A DNA stretch of 64,000 nt, taken from positions 39,123,107 to 39,187,106 of the forward strand of contig OZ018388.1 of NCBI GenBank assembly GCA_963969525.1, given 5' to 3'. Under the pieces are notes generated by a model. That model searched no databases. It was not told the DNA's origin and saw nothing but the letters and a program-made list of their open reading frames with translations. The DNA is from Ontholestes murinus (lineage: Eukaryota > Arthropoda > Insecta > Coleoptera > Staphylinidae). Each line of letters opens with the position of its first letter. The first letter of the stretch is position 1. Below are positions 32,245-44,477 of this stretch, piece after piece. A program made the position numbers and the translations under genes.

Positions 32245-34498
32245 ACAGGGTGGGCCACGAATAACGACCATTAAAAGTTTACGGGATTCCTGCAAGAGGA
32301 AAAATCTGAAAAAATTCAACATTGTACGGTTGATTGCGATCTCCTCATGAAAAATATTTTTGACTTTCTATCACTTCCGGTTGTACCGGAAATGGCTACC
32401 AACTTTGTTATTTTAAATGGAACATACTGTATATTATTTTATTTTTAAATTCTTTGTTCGATTGCCTACCTCTCCATATGGGTTTATGTCCACTTAACTT
32501 TTACAGTTTTTGATTTAAAAATTTATTTGTCAAATATTGACCTCAAATAGGCGTTTAGAAAAATGCCTATAACTTCTAGTAGGTACAAGATAGACACACG
32601 AGCGGCATCTTGTATTGTACCTAATGGATTCCTCTACAAAGGAAAAAATTGACATGTGTCAATTATGACAGTTGGTATTTCAAAAATATCAATATTTCAG
32701 CGCCTACTTAAAAACATCATATTTCAATTTTTTCAAATGGAATGACCAATATTTTATCTCATAATGTTATTCGCAAGACCTTTTGCTACAAAAAAGTATA
32801 TCATCCCTATACCTAGAGCCAGTAGTTTTTGAGTTATTTCGAAATTAGTTTCCTCTCAGAATTTTATTTGAATGATTCCTGTTCCATTTACACGGGCACT
32901 ATAGTAGGCTTCTGACAATATTTGTTGAAACCAACGTATTAATATCTGTGTACGCTTCTTTCGAGTAATAATAAAAGGAATACCTATACCAATAAATAAA
33001 TTATGAATTTATTTGTCATATATGGCCAGTGCAACAAAATTGTTGAGAGAACTTGCAAAACTTTCAACGAAACTTATCCACACTTACCGCCGATGGATAG
33101 AAAAAGTTTCGAAGACTGGAGTAAAATTTTCTACTATTTGGAAAACAAAACGCAGAAAAAAATCAACCAAAGCTAATAACCGAGAATGAGGAAATTCAAG
33201 TAAATGTTTTGACTTATTTTCAAGCAAATCAACGCGCATCAGGTTACTAGGAGGATTTGAGAGTAAGCAGAACCCCACTCCAAAGAATTTGGAAAATGTA
33301 CCGGATGTATAATTATAAATATAAATTATTTTCTCAAGATGCAGAGAACAGGATTGATTTTTGTGAGTTGTTGTTTCTTAAAATTAATATAATTTGGACG
33401 AACGAATCAAGTTGAAGGTATTTTCAATAGAAAAACCAATCACATTTGTGTCAATTGAAAATCCACATACATCTTTGAGGTCGTATAAAAAATAAAGTTT
33501 ATGCAAATGCCGACAATACCAGAGAAGAATTGGAAGAAAGGGTGCGAGCTGCATTCGCGGAATCTTAATTCAGAAAAAAATAGGCGAGCAACATAAGAGG
33601 GTGACGCAACACGTGCTGCACAGTGTTTACATGTTAATGGTTATCATTTTGAAGAATTGTTATAATTTTTTTTTTGACAACTTTTTTCAGTTTCTGCACT
33701 TAATTACTTATTTAAAAATTATTTAATTCCAGTCTTCTTGCTTCAGTTTTATTTGTAAGTTCTAACTGGGGATAACTATTCATTTTAATAATATTCGGAC
33801 GAATTTTTCCTAATTCGATTAAATAAATATTGACAGAAGCCTACTATAGTGCCTGTGTGAATATAAGAGGAATTATTGAAATGTGAGAGGAAATAAATTT
33901 CGAAATAACTTAAAAACTACTGGCTCTAGATATAGTGATGTATAATACTTTTTGTAGCAAATTGTCTTACGAATCACCCTATAAGATAAAATATTGGTCA
34001 TTCCATTTGAAAAAATTGAAATATGATGTTTTTAAGTGGGCGCTGAAATATTGATATTTTTGAAATACCAATTGTCAAAATTGACACATGTTAATTTTTT
34101 TCCGTTGTAGAGGAATCGATTAGGTACAAAACAAGATGCCGCACGTGTGTCTATCTTGTACCTAGTAGAAGTTATAGGCATTTTCTAAACGCCTATTTGA
34201 GGTCAATATTTGACAAATAAATTTTTAAATCAAAAACTGTAAAAGTTAAGTTCACATAAACCCATATGGAGAGGTAGGCAATGGAATAAGGAATTTAAAA
34301 ATAAAATAATATACAGTATGTTCCATTTAAAATCACAAAGTTGGTAGCCATTTCCGGTACAACCGGAAGTGATACAAAGTCAAAAATATTTTCCATGAGG
34401 AGATCGCAATCAACCGTACAATGTTGAATTTGTTCAGATTTTTCCTCTTGCAGGAACCCCGTAAACTTGTAATGGTCGTTATTCGTGGCCCACCCTGT
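32245..34498 (+). mobile_element. long-terminal-inverted-repeat transposon, 2.25 kb
   Basis: The left arm (32245 to about 32932) and the right arm (about 33822-34498) are inverted copies of each other over nearly 690 bp. Both start ACAGGGTGGGCCACGAATAA. TATA flanks both ends. The central 890 bp holds a decayed transposase on the plus strand, so the element once coded for its own mobility or that of a relative. Confidence 0.85.
33000..33670 (+). pseudogene. decayed IS630/Tc1-mariner-type transposase
   Basis: Read across three frames, the centre of the long-inverted-repeat element gives a helix-turn-helix region (VLTYFQANQRAS, then TPLQRIWKMYRM-like wording). The start of the catalytic domain follows (NRIDFCELLF, then IIWTNES where a D would be expected in place of N). 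The C-terminus appears as AAQCLHVNGYHFEELL. This order is that of Tc1/mariner-like transposases found in insects. Many stops are present, and the stretch between the first acid and the C-terminus is largely deleted. Confidence 0.55.
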
Positions 34499-34504
34499 AT
34501 ATAT

Positions 34505-35990
34505 ACAGGGTTATTCACGCTATACGGCACGGAATATTGTGGCCAAAATACGTGACTTTCAAAAAGTTTCACTTTGGGGATATATGGGGGTCTATTAGGG
34601 CTACTTTTTAAAATTACTTTCATAATATACAGGGTGCCCCAAAAACCCTAAAAGTATCAAAGTTGTGTTTTTCTTAATGAAACACCCTGTATTTTATTGC
34701 ATTTTTGGATCCTTCGATCAAAATAAGTGTGCGTTTTAATAAGGTTTTTATTACTTAAACCTTAAGGTTTTTGAAATAATTTGAATTTTGTAAAAATTTA
34801 ACCTAATTTTTATGTTTCAAATACTTAAAAAGTAATTAGGTTATGCTTACCAAATTTACACTGATATGTAACAATAGATCATATTTTATTTTCCAAGTAT
34901 AATAAATTTGACATCTTATACCGGGTGTAAAGAAATTGGAATTAAACAAATGAGAACTTTAAATGGCTATAACTTCATTTATTTAAATGGAACGCTATAT
35001 TTATTAATTTATCAGCAAATGCATGTTTTAATTACCTATCGAATAGTATGTATATCTCAAATGTTAAGTCTTCTCGTTTTTACAGAAAACGCCAAAATAT
35101 TGTTTATTGCACCGTTTTAGTACTTTTTAAGTAAAAATTTTAATGTACATAGTTTGGTATTTAAAAACGTCAGATAATTAATTTAGTCTGTCACTTTAGT
35201 TTAAAAAGCCTGTCTTTTGTTATAGTTGTCTTATTTTGCATTTTTGTGTTAGATCGTTAGTAATCGTTATTGTTTGAACATCGCTGTAAACTAAAGTAAC
35301 AGGCTAAATTAATTATCTTACGTTTTTAAATACGATGGAAATCTAAATACATTAAAATTTTTACTTAAAAAGTACTAAAAGGGTGCAATAAACAATATTT
35401 TTGCGTTTTCTGTAAAAACGAGAAGACTTAAGACTCAAGATATAAATACCATAAGATAGGTAATTAAAAAGTGCATTTGCTGACAAATTAAAAAATATGG
35501 CGTTCCATTTAAATAATTGAAGATATAGCCATTTAAAGTTCTTATTTGTTTAATTCCAGTTTTTTTACACCCGGTATAAGATGTCAAATTTATTATACTT
35601 GGAAAATAAAATATGATCTATTGTTACATTTCAGTGTAAATTTGGTATGCATAACTTAATTACTTTTTAAGCATTTGAAACATGAAAATTAGGTTAAATT
35701 TTTACAAAATTCAAATTATTTCAAAAACCTTAAGGTTTAGGTAATAAAAACCTTATTAAAACACATACTTATTTTGATCGAAGGATCCAAAAATGCAATA
35801 AAATACAGGGTGTTTCATTAAAAAAATCACAACTTTGATACGTTTAGGGTTTTTGGGACACCCTGTATATTATGAAAGTAATTTTAAAAAGTAGCCCTAA
35901 TAGACCCCCATATATCCCCAAAGTGAAACTTTTTGAAAGTTACGTATTTTGGCCACAATATTCCGTGCCGTATACCGTGAATAACCCTGT
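34505..35990. mobile_element. 1.49 kb giant foldback element
   Basis: Arms of about 700 bp (34505 to about 35203 and about 35290-35990) are near-identical inverted copies starting ACAGGGTTATTCACGCTATA, with a loop of about 88 bp. It is separated from the previous element by a shared TATATA only. Within each arm lies a 62-bp unit with its own ACAGGGTG and CACCCTGT ends (34631-34692 and 35807-35868). No transposase is present. Confidence 0.85.
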
Positions 35991-36430
35991 ATATATGTTA
36001 TATATATAATGCACTTGTTATACTAATTGGCCCCTAAATATTCTTCTTTATCATAAATAAGCACTAGCTCCATCTACATCTAGTTTTCAGACATTTCTAT
36101 AACAGCTGAAACTTTTCCTTGACCTGGATTTTTTTATAAACTTGTTCTTATTCTTTAGGGTCTGGTACGCTTTTCTCATATTTCTTATAAAATTATTTTG
36201 ATTTTTCTTGTTTTATTCTTTGAATTTATGTAACAATAGTTTATTAGTTTGTTCTTCATCTTAAATAGCATCATTCTACATTAATGTAAAATATTCATTA
36301 AAAAAAGAAAACAACTACATAAATTGTGGTTTCCCCAACTTCATCAATATTATTCTCGATGCAACGTATCATACTTATATAATTTTTTGTACCCAACTCT
36401 ACCACGGTCTACTCAACATCTAAAAGTGTA
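35991..36430. other. non-coding, nothing recognised
   Basis: AT-rich. No gene or repeat identified. Confidence 0.4.
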
Positions 36431-36466
36431 AGTTAGGTTATGGAGGCGCCATCTAATGCAAAAAAA

Positions 36467-36964
36467 CTAAATTCTTTTATAAAAAGAACAACTTGAAAAA
36501 AACATATATTTTTGCCATAAAATGTTTGAAAAGAGTGTTAATATTTTGCAATTATTAATAATTACAAATTACAAGTACACAATTACAAAACTAGACGAAA
36601 ATCAGACCTCAGAATTAATTAATAAATATAACACCAGAAAATACACCCAACACCTGACACAATACAACAATTTATCCACACATATAAAAACATTGAAATT
36701 ATTTCCATTTAAACTCAAAAAAAAAAACAATCTGATAATCAACAAAATCAAATAAGGACACTAATCCAAGAAACACAACTAGGCATCCTTCAATACCGAT
36801 AGCCCGCGATCGGGTTTGGACCCATGAATCACGAGGCGAGGACCGAGGGATGGAAACCATAGGCCACTGCAGAGAAGATTTGTAATATTATTTATTTGTA
36901 TAAATTAATTATAAGTTAACTTTGTAACTATCAAAATAAAACACGTTTAATGCAAAAAAAAATT
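36467..36964 (+). mobile_element. possible retroposed 3' end
   Basis: The segment ends with AATAAA (36934) followed about 20 bases later by an A run, as in a polyadenylated transcript. TAATGCAAAAAAA occurs just before it (36455) and at its end (36952), which could be a target duplication. Near 36790-36860 it contains a GC-richer stretch (CCCGCGATCGGGTTTGGACC). No protein was recognised. This may be the 3' end of a LINE or a processed transcript. Confidence 0.35.
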
Positions 36965-38004
36965 GAAGAAGCTACAATGTGGTGAAACACATTTAGTATT
37001 TAAAATAAACCAAATTTGAAAACCTGAAAGTGTCATTATCTTAATACTCGTAACATTCATCATACGCCCATGGCTTCCATTTAATCCTTGATAATTCTTA
37101 TTTATTTATTTCTATATTTCCTTTTTGGTGACTCTTTAATAATAATAATAATAATAATTTTTATTTTCTTTATAACAGAATTCAAATTTCCAAGTATAGA
37201 TTTATGTAAACAAACATAAAAGTAAGACACATACGGTTACAGAAAAAAAAAGATGTAATTCAGATGTATACCAAGGTACACCCTGATCTTCCAATACACC
37301 TTACATCGGTGATTCCCAACTTGGGGGCCACGCCCCACAGGGAGGCAATTTGATTGCTAAGGGGGGTAATTCGAAAATCGACTGAACGGCAATTTAACTT
37401 TTTTGCTCCGAGGCATTTAAATTCAATGCTAGATTTCTCTATCAACTGCTCATACTTCGACTCATAATCGTATTCTAGAGTCTAGTTATCAAATTTCCTT
37501 ATTCTTCGCTAAATCTGGAAAAAATCATATTATAGGAATTTAATAAAATGTATCAGCATTTCTTAAACAGTTCTTGAAAAGAAGACAAAAAAGTAAAAGC
37601 TATACCATTCAGTAATAATACTGTTTAGTAGAAGAATGGACAAAATGAGTGAAGATATTGAAAAACAACTTGTTGAAAAGCTGAAGACAAGAAAATTCTC
37701 AGTGCATGAAATGAAATGAAGTACTACATTCAGTATTAATTGTTATCAATGCTATTGCCAAATGTCAGCGTCTCTTTAAGCTATTTTGTGAAGAACAGAA
37801 TGTAGACCATGTGAAACTTTTACTTCACAGTGAAGTAAAGGGAACTGCTTGAAAAGATTTACGGAAATGTTTTTGATACTCTTATTGATTTTTTAAGCGA
37901 CAAACTTGAAATGAAAACAATGAATGTTAACAGTCGATTGCATAGCATTTCTGAGTTATTTAGCCGATATCTTTGAAAAACTAAATATATTAAATAAGCA
38001 ACTT

Positions 38005-38366
38005 TATTTTTACTGTTTGGATATTTACCAATTTACTATTAGAAATGTATCTCTAACAGAAATTGATTATTTAAATCAATTATGGTACTGGAGAATTTTT
38101 TCCTTGACTAGTAGTTACTAAAAGTGTTGTTAATTAAAAATTATTATCATTGCAAAAAATGTTGTTTTAAACTAATTTTAAATTTATTAATGTGTATTTT
38201 ATTTTTTATTGTTTATTCTGGGATTTGTTGATATAATTGTTTTGTGGGTATAAATCTGTTCAGGTTATTTTTAAAATTTTATTTAGTTGTCTTTGTAATG
38301 TGTTAATGTTTTTTTCACTTGTTTCGACCCATATGATACAGAGATAATTTATGTTAGATGTGAATA

Positions 38367-38433
<67 letters not shown>

Positions 38434-39728
38434 GTTTACAATGCTTTGATATTAAATTGCCGGCTCTGTATATTGCTCCTGTTACTGCACTAGTTTGTTG
38501 TTAGATATTCTAAGTGATTATTCCATCTAAAGTTTTCAGTTATTGTTAGTCCAAGGTATTTCGTTTTGTTTATATTAGTTTTCGATTTTAATGTTTAAAT
38601 TTTAAATGGTTTTATTTTTCTGTGCTATAAGCATACATGTCGTCTTAGATTCATTAATTGTTAATTGATTTTCTGAGAATCACTTTGTTAATATTTTTAT
38701 GTCATTATTGGCTAGGCATTCTAATTATATTAAATTTTTACCGCTATACAATATACAAGTTTCGTCGGCATAGATGTATAATTTTCCACTGATTTTTAAT
38801 TCAAAAATAGCATTTATATGTGATGTATTATGTAGAGGGTAGTACTCCACTCTGGGGTGGGCCATATTCTGGAGTTAATGATTCGCTAAGGGATTTGTTT
38901 ATTTTAGTTTGTTGTTTTATTTGCTTTAAAGAGGTGTCAAATATCTGTAGTTCATTTTCTCTGATTCCAAGTTGTTCTAATTTTTTAATTAGTAGTGAAA
39001 TAGAAATTGTGTCGAACGCCTGGTTGTAAGGATTGTTCTTATGTCATTTGTATAGCTTTTCCCGTTCTTTAATACTCATTATTATTTTCTTATTGACTCA
39101 TTCATGATCTATTCTTCTTTTGTAAGTAGTTGTTTTGGTTTAATATTTAATTAAATTTGATAAGCAGTTAATTAAATCTTTAGATGTTTCTATTTTGTCT
39201 TTGTTTATATTTCAGAATTTAGCTTTTATATTTTGATAGTTAATTTTTATTTTACTTATATTTTTATATTTCATTTTGCTTAGTTTTGTTGGCCATTCGC
39301 AAATTATGGCTTTGTGATCTGATACTGAGGTTTCTTCTATGTTGCTTTTTATGTTTTGATTGTCTACTGTGGATAATATGTGGTCTAGTATTGCGTTCTT
39401 TCGTATCGTATGATGTGAGTCAACTATATTAACAATTGTATATCTTTGCTTCTGTACGATTTTTTTAAAGTTTTGATTGTATTATTGTTTTGAATATTGA
39501 TATTAAAATCTCCTATTATTATATGATTTGTTTTATCTAATAGGATGTGGTCTTCTAGCAATTTCCTTAAATTGTTAATTAGCAGTAGATGGTTTATATA
39601 TTACAGTTATATGTGATTTATTTGATTTTAAAAATATTTTTATTTCCTCAATCTTTGATATTGTGCTGTTTATCACTACATTAAAAGGTATATCATCATT
39701 TATGGATATTACTGTTCCTCCTCTTCTT
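38005..39728 (-). mobile_element. LINE inserted in the hAT transposase
   Basis: On the minus strand it begins inside the endonuclease (GGTVISINDD, later SVSDHKAIICEWP, the SDH motif). It passes through reverse transcriptase motif A (AFDTISISLL), a decayed motif B (YGPPQSGVLPST) and motif C (LYIYADETCILY), and ends with a TKYLGLTITENFRW segment. The transposase reading on both sides rejoins at CAACTT/CAAAGAAC, so the borders are close to 38005 and 39728. CTT may be the duplicated target. Many stops are present. It differs from the Jockey-like copies elsewhere in the window. Confidence 0.75.
38370..38427. repeat. TA dinucleotide repeat, about 58 bp
   Basis: Uninterrupted AT/TA tract inside the nested LINE. 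Confidence 0.95.
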
Positions 39729-41109
39729 CAAAGAACAAATAAAACTCTTGCCGGTGTAAAAGCGAAGATATTAGGTTTTATACCATTATTGAGTTATGTC
39801 AGAAATATATTAACAAAAACATTGAACAGTTTCATTGGCTTCAAAAATATGAAGTAAATGATACTGCTATACTTGATATTGTCGATCATCTGAAAATTCT
39901 ATCGGTTGATTTAAAAGAATGATTTTCTGATTTAAAAGAAATTGATTTTCCAACATGAATGATGCAGCCAATGTTAGTGGATTTGTCTGATATATCAAAT
40001 ATGCAGTATCAAACTCAGACACATCAAAAATGATGAGTCAATTAAAAATTGATTTAATATAGAAGCCGCGATGGAATGGCTTTGTGACAAAACAAAATCA
40101 AATACCCAAATTCAGCCAAATATGCAAGAAAACTATTGTATTGTTTCCACCTTCATATTTAGCTGAATGTGGATTTAGTGCTGTAAATGATTTACTAGAA
40201 AAAACAGAAATCGTCCGCATAAATCACAAGACTTGAGAATAAAGCTAACCAAATTGGAACCTTACATACAATCTTTGTGCAGCAAGTATCAAGCGCAACT
40301 ATCGCACTAAATTAAATTATTAAGTTAGTATCGAAAAATCTTTATTAAAATTATTTCTAATTTGAATTTCAGTTTTTCATTATGTTTTGGAAATTTGCTT
40401 ACTCTGTTTCGTTAATAATTTACTAGTGATTTCTTCCTAAAACCTATCATTTAAGTTTCAACAATTAAATTTTTTAATATTAAAAATTCTGTATATGTTA
40501 CATAGTGGGGCATAAGAATTTTAGAAAGGCATAGGTGGGGCATGGCACAAAAAAGGTTGGGAAACACTGCCTTACTTAATAACATTAACACATGAGACTA
40601 AAAATAAATTGAATAATTAAGTTATGTTACATTTTGTAATTCAGTGAGCAGTTCTCTATAACACTGTTTGGCCAATAATATTGAAGATATTATTTGTTTA
40701 AATTTAAATTTTGAAACGGCGTCATTGCAGGAGTGAGTAATATTAATTAAAGCATTGAATATTGTATAGTGAAACGATCTTTCGAATAGGTCAGTTCTAT
40801 GTGCTAGTGGTGATAATCGGCCACGGCTTCTTATATTAATGTTATGCACCTCACTTCTGAATGACAGTTTTTCATAGAAGTAAGCAGGCGTTTTTGAATT
40901 TAATAATATTATAGAATAAACAATAGGATTGCAATATGCGGCGGTTTTCCATATTCAACCACTTTAAATCTACGAGCTTATGTCTAATGTGATCTCGTTT
41001 ACTCATCCCAAAAATTAAACATTTTTTTTTGTTGTTAGTTCATAAACATGATTAATATCTAATAATTAGAAAAAACACGAAAGTATTTTGTAAAATCTAC
41101 AACAAATGA

Positions 41110-41265
41110 GTCCTGTTAAAATTACAAAAAACAAATCAATTGTTGAAACAATTACTTCTCTGACTAACACCTCAACAGACATTTAATGATACAAAAGTAA
41201 TTTACGTGTTACAAAATAGCTATCAAAACAGTTCTAGGTTGAACTTATTTATTTCTGTTAAAAAT
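41110..41265. repeat. dispersed repeat shared with 18560-18735
   Basis: Direct diverged copy containing ATTACTTCTCTGACTAACAC and CAGACATTTAATGATACAAA. It lies between the LINE and exon 2 of the chitinase-like gene, in the presumed second intron. Confidence 0.6.
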
Positions 41266-41420
41266 GCAGAAAACAAACTTTGTTCCCCCGCCACTTGTTT
41301 AAAAATATGTAAAAACTATAATATCAGTCGCAATAATGTTTATAGTGTAAAATATTTTTAAAACAGAGGAAATCATAGAATGAGATCCTATATTTAACCA
41401 CTATCAATCAATAAACTTAC

Positions 41421-41594
41421 CATTAGTTACGTCCAAATTGTAATCCAAATGTGTAACTTTAGATTCTATATCCAAACCAGCGAATGTGTAGACAATATGG
41501 GTGCATAATTCTGGTTTTATGTAACTTACATTGTAGTAACCTTCGTCTTCTCTGTAAACTGACCAACTGGCATAGTAACAGACTACGTACTTTT
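41421..41594 (-). CDS. chitinase-like (GH18) gene, exon 2
   Basis: The minus strand reads an exon of 174 bases with a TATTTTTCAG-type acceptor before 41594 and a GTAAGT donor after 41421. Joined to exon 1 in phase it gives E, then KYVVCYYASWSVYREDEG, and later IKPELCTHIVYTFAGLD. This is the first strand and second helix-strand unit of the glycoside hydrolase 18 barrel, including the usual cysteine pair (VCYY and LCTH). The exon ends in phase 1. The catalytic DGxDxDWE motif would lie further on and was not found to the left in this window, so I cannot say whether the protein is an active chitinase or an inactive chitinase-like lectin or growth factor. Intron 2 appears to be filled with transposons. 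Confidence 0.82.
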
Positions 41595-42873
41595 CTGAAA
41601 AATAGATATTATTATAATTAATGTGTTATTTTTGTCGTTTATTTGAAATTTCAAATAATTATTATAATTGTTATAACAGAAGACCAGATCTGTTTTGGGA
41701 ATGCAAATGAAACTATTTCATTTAAAAAGTCCTGGAACAATTTCCTCAAACTATTTGAGGCTTCTGCATTAGCAAATCAAAATAAATATTACCAACATTA
41801 TATAACCAACGAAATATATATTACCGCAATTAATCTAACACTACTTGGGAAGGTAAGGATTATTTGGTAGAAAGTATAGCAAAGTAAAACCTTAAATATA
41901 TTGTTTTATTAAGAACTGCTTTCAAAATTTAATAGGCTAGAAGCCAAAGATGTTTAAATTACAAATATGGTAGGGTTATTTAATTCACAAGAATATAGAG
42001 ACATCTACCATTGTATGGCTTGATATAAAAAAAATATAAAGATTTGTTCTTTAATGCCTTTCCCCAGTATGGTAAAAAATAGATGATGCTTATGTTCACG
42101 GTATGAAATAGAAGAGGTGCAGAATGATTAGAAGAAAGAAAATTGCGAAGAAAGAAGATTTATTCATTAAAGGCTGGCAATTAGCGCTCAACTAAATAGT
42201 ATCGATTACTACCTATAGAAAAGTATGGTGCTCATGAAAAACATTAAAGAATATTGTACGTTCTTTTTGGCAACACATATGTCTAGATTATGGTATGCAG
42301 TTACAATCCAAGTAGAATTTGCTATGAGCCGACCAAAGACTACCACTTCTTCCAACGTCGCAATGTAAATATCATCATGCAGTTTAGGATGCCACATTCC
42401 TATAAGTAAAAGGCAGTGAAGCATAAGCTAGAGGCTGGAGCAGTCATATGGTGTCGTTCAAGGGTGTGCATTGAGGGGAACCGCTCCCTATAAAGCCAGA
42501 AATCAGGAGAAAAATTTAGAGCGCTCTGGAATATAAGGCGCAATATATACGATACGAATGGGCAAACGTTGTAATTGTGAAAGTAATGCAAATGGCGAAC
42601 ATACCCAACTGTCCGATAAATATTCCTTTACAACTATTGCATATAAGATTATAAATAACTGGTTTGTACATTTTATTTATGGGAGTTTTACTGTTATATA
42701 TGACAATGAACAATTTTTTAGGAGATTTTTGAGAAATACTAATAATATGTTTTTCGAAGAGTTTCTGTAAAATCTTTTAACAAATCATGCAATGTTATAT
42801 ATATATTAGTAAAATTCCTATAAATAAAATGTACACGTTAGGTATTTTTAAGCCAACTTGCAATAGTTGTAAA

Positions 42874-42876
<3 letters not shown>

Positions 42877-42929
<53 letters not shown>
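42877..42929. repeat. TA dinucleotide repeat, about 53 bp
   Basis: Uninterrupted TA tract in intron 1. Confidence 0.95.
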
Positions 42930-42931
<2 letters not shown>

Positions 42932-43340
42932 GGAGATTCGTGTCGTAATTTTAAATTCAAAGAACGTAAGAATTAAGATATATTTTTTTTAATTTAACAC
43001 TATGTGTGTATTATTATGAAATATAATGATAATTGATGCATATAGTGATTGGTTATTTTTCATTTTTAATAGGTTACATAGTATAATTACAAATTACACC
43101 CGAAACCTATATATTCTTCTATTATAATAATTTAATGTATAAATAACCCTATAAACATTAATAACAAAACACCCTTAATTACTTATTTATTACTGATGCC
43201 GTGTATTTTCAATTATAAATACGTCCGATAATACATTGATAGCATGACGATAATCATCAGTAATATCATATTGTAATAATTTGTATATAATCCCATAATT
43301 AGAAAATTGTCCAAGAAAAATTATTACAGAATTATGTGAC

Positions 43341-43430
43341 AGATTATTATCACATTATTAAATATATGATGACGTGAAATATAAATCGATTTAATCGCTC
43401 CCTGGTAGGGGATAAGTCCCTGAGCGTTTG
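43341..43430 (+). repeat. diverged direct repeat with 44088-44175
   Basis: About 90 bp shared with 44088-44175, both containing CACATT, TTAAATATATGA, ATAAATCGATTTAATC, and GGGGAT or GGGGAA followed by a TCCCT and a CGTTT. The two copies are about 750 bp apart. Confidence 0.7.
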
Positions 43431-43802
43431 AATAGCAAATGCAAAATAAATATATCATTCCTTCTAAAATATATTATACGTTTAAAATTCTTGCGTTTAA
43501 TTTTAAAACTGTATCTTATCTCTGTTATAAAACATTAAGGCAATAATAAAACATTCATATAAGAATAACCATCATTCATTTTTTTAAATGTTAAAATTAT
43601 ATTTGATAAAAGTATTATTATGTTATAATAATCTAAATAATTCCAGCCCTATTAACTAATTACCTATTGATGCTACATGATTCTAAAATAAAAGTTCTTT
43701 CGATATATAGCTAGCATTTAAGACAATAACCGATTAACCGATAATATATATAATGATTATGAAATTATTTAAGTTATATGAATGTAATATTATGTGACAT
43801 AT

Positions 43803-44075
43803 TTATTTATTTATTTATTTATTTATTTATTAATATCTTTGTACTCCTTTCTTACAAAATAATACAAAATTTATAATATAAAATATGTAAATATACTTCA
43901 AATTTTAGTCGGAAGGAGGACGGGCGGAGTTCTCTTCATTGAAAGTTCTTCCACTCAAACCCATGATTATTTAATCAACCATTCTGCTTCAGAATATCTT
44001 CTGCAGTATCTTTTTATATATTATTGCTTGAATAAAGCCTATTTTAGTCTCTCAATAGACATATTTTAATGACAT
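43803..44075 (-). repeat. retroposon-like 3' end with AAAT tail, repeated at 54640
   Basis: On the minus strand the segment ends in an AAAT/ATAA tetranucleotide repeat (43803-43831), as at LINE or SINE 3' ends. The body (43850-44075) matches 54650-54870, including CTTCCACTCAAACCCAT and GCATATTTTAGTCT-like stretches. No coding sequence is recognised. Confidence 0.6.
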
Positions 44076-44087
44076 ATATATTGATTT

Positions 44088-44175
44088 CACATTGTTAAAT
44101 ATATGACGGCATGTATTATAAATCGATTTAATCTGCTACTCTTAATGGGGAATTAATCCCTAAACGTTTCTAGAG
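44088..44175 (+). repeat. diverged direct repeat with 43341-43430
   Basis: Second member of the pair described at 43341. It directly follows the retroposon-like tail. Confidence 0.7.
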
Positions 44176-44477
44176 CAGTTAATGAACCCTAATTGTTTAG
44201 TGTGAATAAAATATTAATTTATTTTTCACACCAATAATTGGTCTATATATGTATAATTTAATTTATTTATGGTATATTTAATTTATTATAATTTGTAGAC
44301 GCTCTAAAATTATCAGAAGAAATTAAATAAATATAATGGTAGTGTATGTAAAGTCAATACTATTATTGGTAAGAAAGTAGTAGCTAAAAATAAGTAATAT
44401 ATTAATTAATGTTCCTTAGATAATTTTAGAAAATATAACAAAAAAGTTATTTTAGATATTTTAAGAAAAATACTAAC

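Larger units (their letters stand above)
37307..40569 (+). mobile_element. hAT element with decayed transposase, split by a LINE
   Basis: The ends are CGGTGATTCCCAACTTGG and, read inward from the right, CAGTGTTTCCCAACCTTT, the CAGTG-type ends of hAT elements. Eight-base duplications CCTTACAT (37299-37306) and CCTTACTT (40570-40577) flank it. The plus strand encodes pieces of the transposase: MSEDIEKQLVEKLK (37638), AFLSYLADIFEKLNILNKQL (37945-38004), NKTLAGVKAKILGFI (39735) and, near the end, the dimerisation motif CGFSAVNDLL (40170). A LINE (38005-39728) sits between the second and third pieces. Confidence 0.85.
37137..41010 (-). mobile_element. LINE 3' part, split by a hAT element
   Basis: On the minus strand, 41010-40610 reads the C-terminal region of a Jockey-like reverse transcriptase (KLVDLKWLNMENRR, then SRGRLSPLAHRTDLFERSF). 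The 3' end is an ATT repeat at 37137-37160 with the same flank style as the LINE ending at 14341. Between these lies the hAT element 37307-40569. The LINE was therefore present before the hAT arrived. It is 5'-truncated and has frameshifts. Confidence 0.7.
41595..44477 (-). other. intron 1 of the chitinase-like gene
   Basis: Bounded by a GTTAGT donor at 44477 and a TTTTTCAG acceptor at 41595. It is 2.9 kb, very AT-rich, and contains a TA repeat, a LINE-like tail and a diverged duplicated segment. Minus-strand open frames at 42209-42591 show nothing recognisable. Confidence 0.7.

Noticed and set aside
34333..34623. 96-codon minus-strand frame
   Set aside because: It runs across the border of two inverted-repeat elements and reads only terminal repeat sequence.
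36811..36823. tRNA B-box-like CGGGTTTGGACCC
   Set aside because: No A box at the right distance, no cloverleaf and no acceptor stem.
42209..42591. Minus-strand open frames as an extra exon of the chitinase-like gene
   Set aside because: No GH18 similarity, and exons 1 and 2 already join in phase without it.
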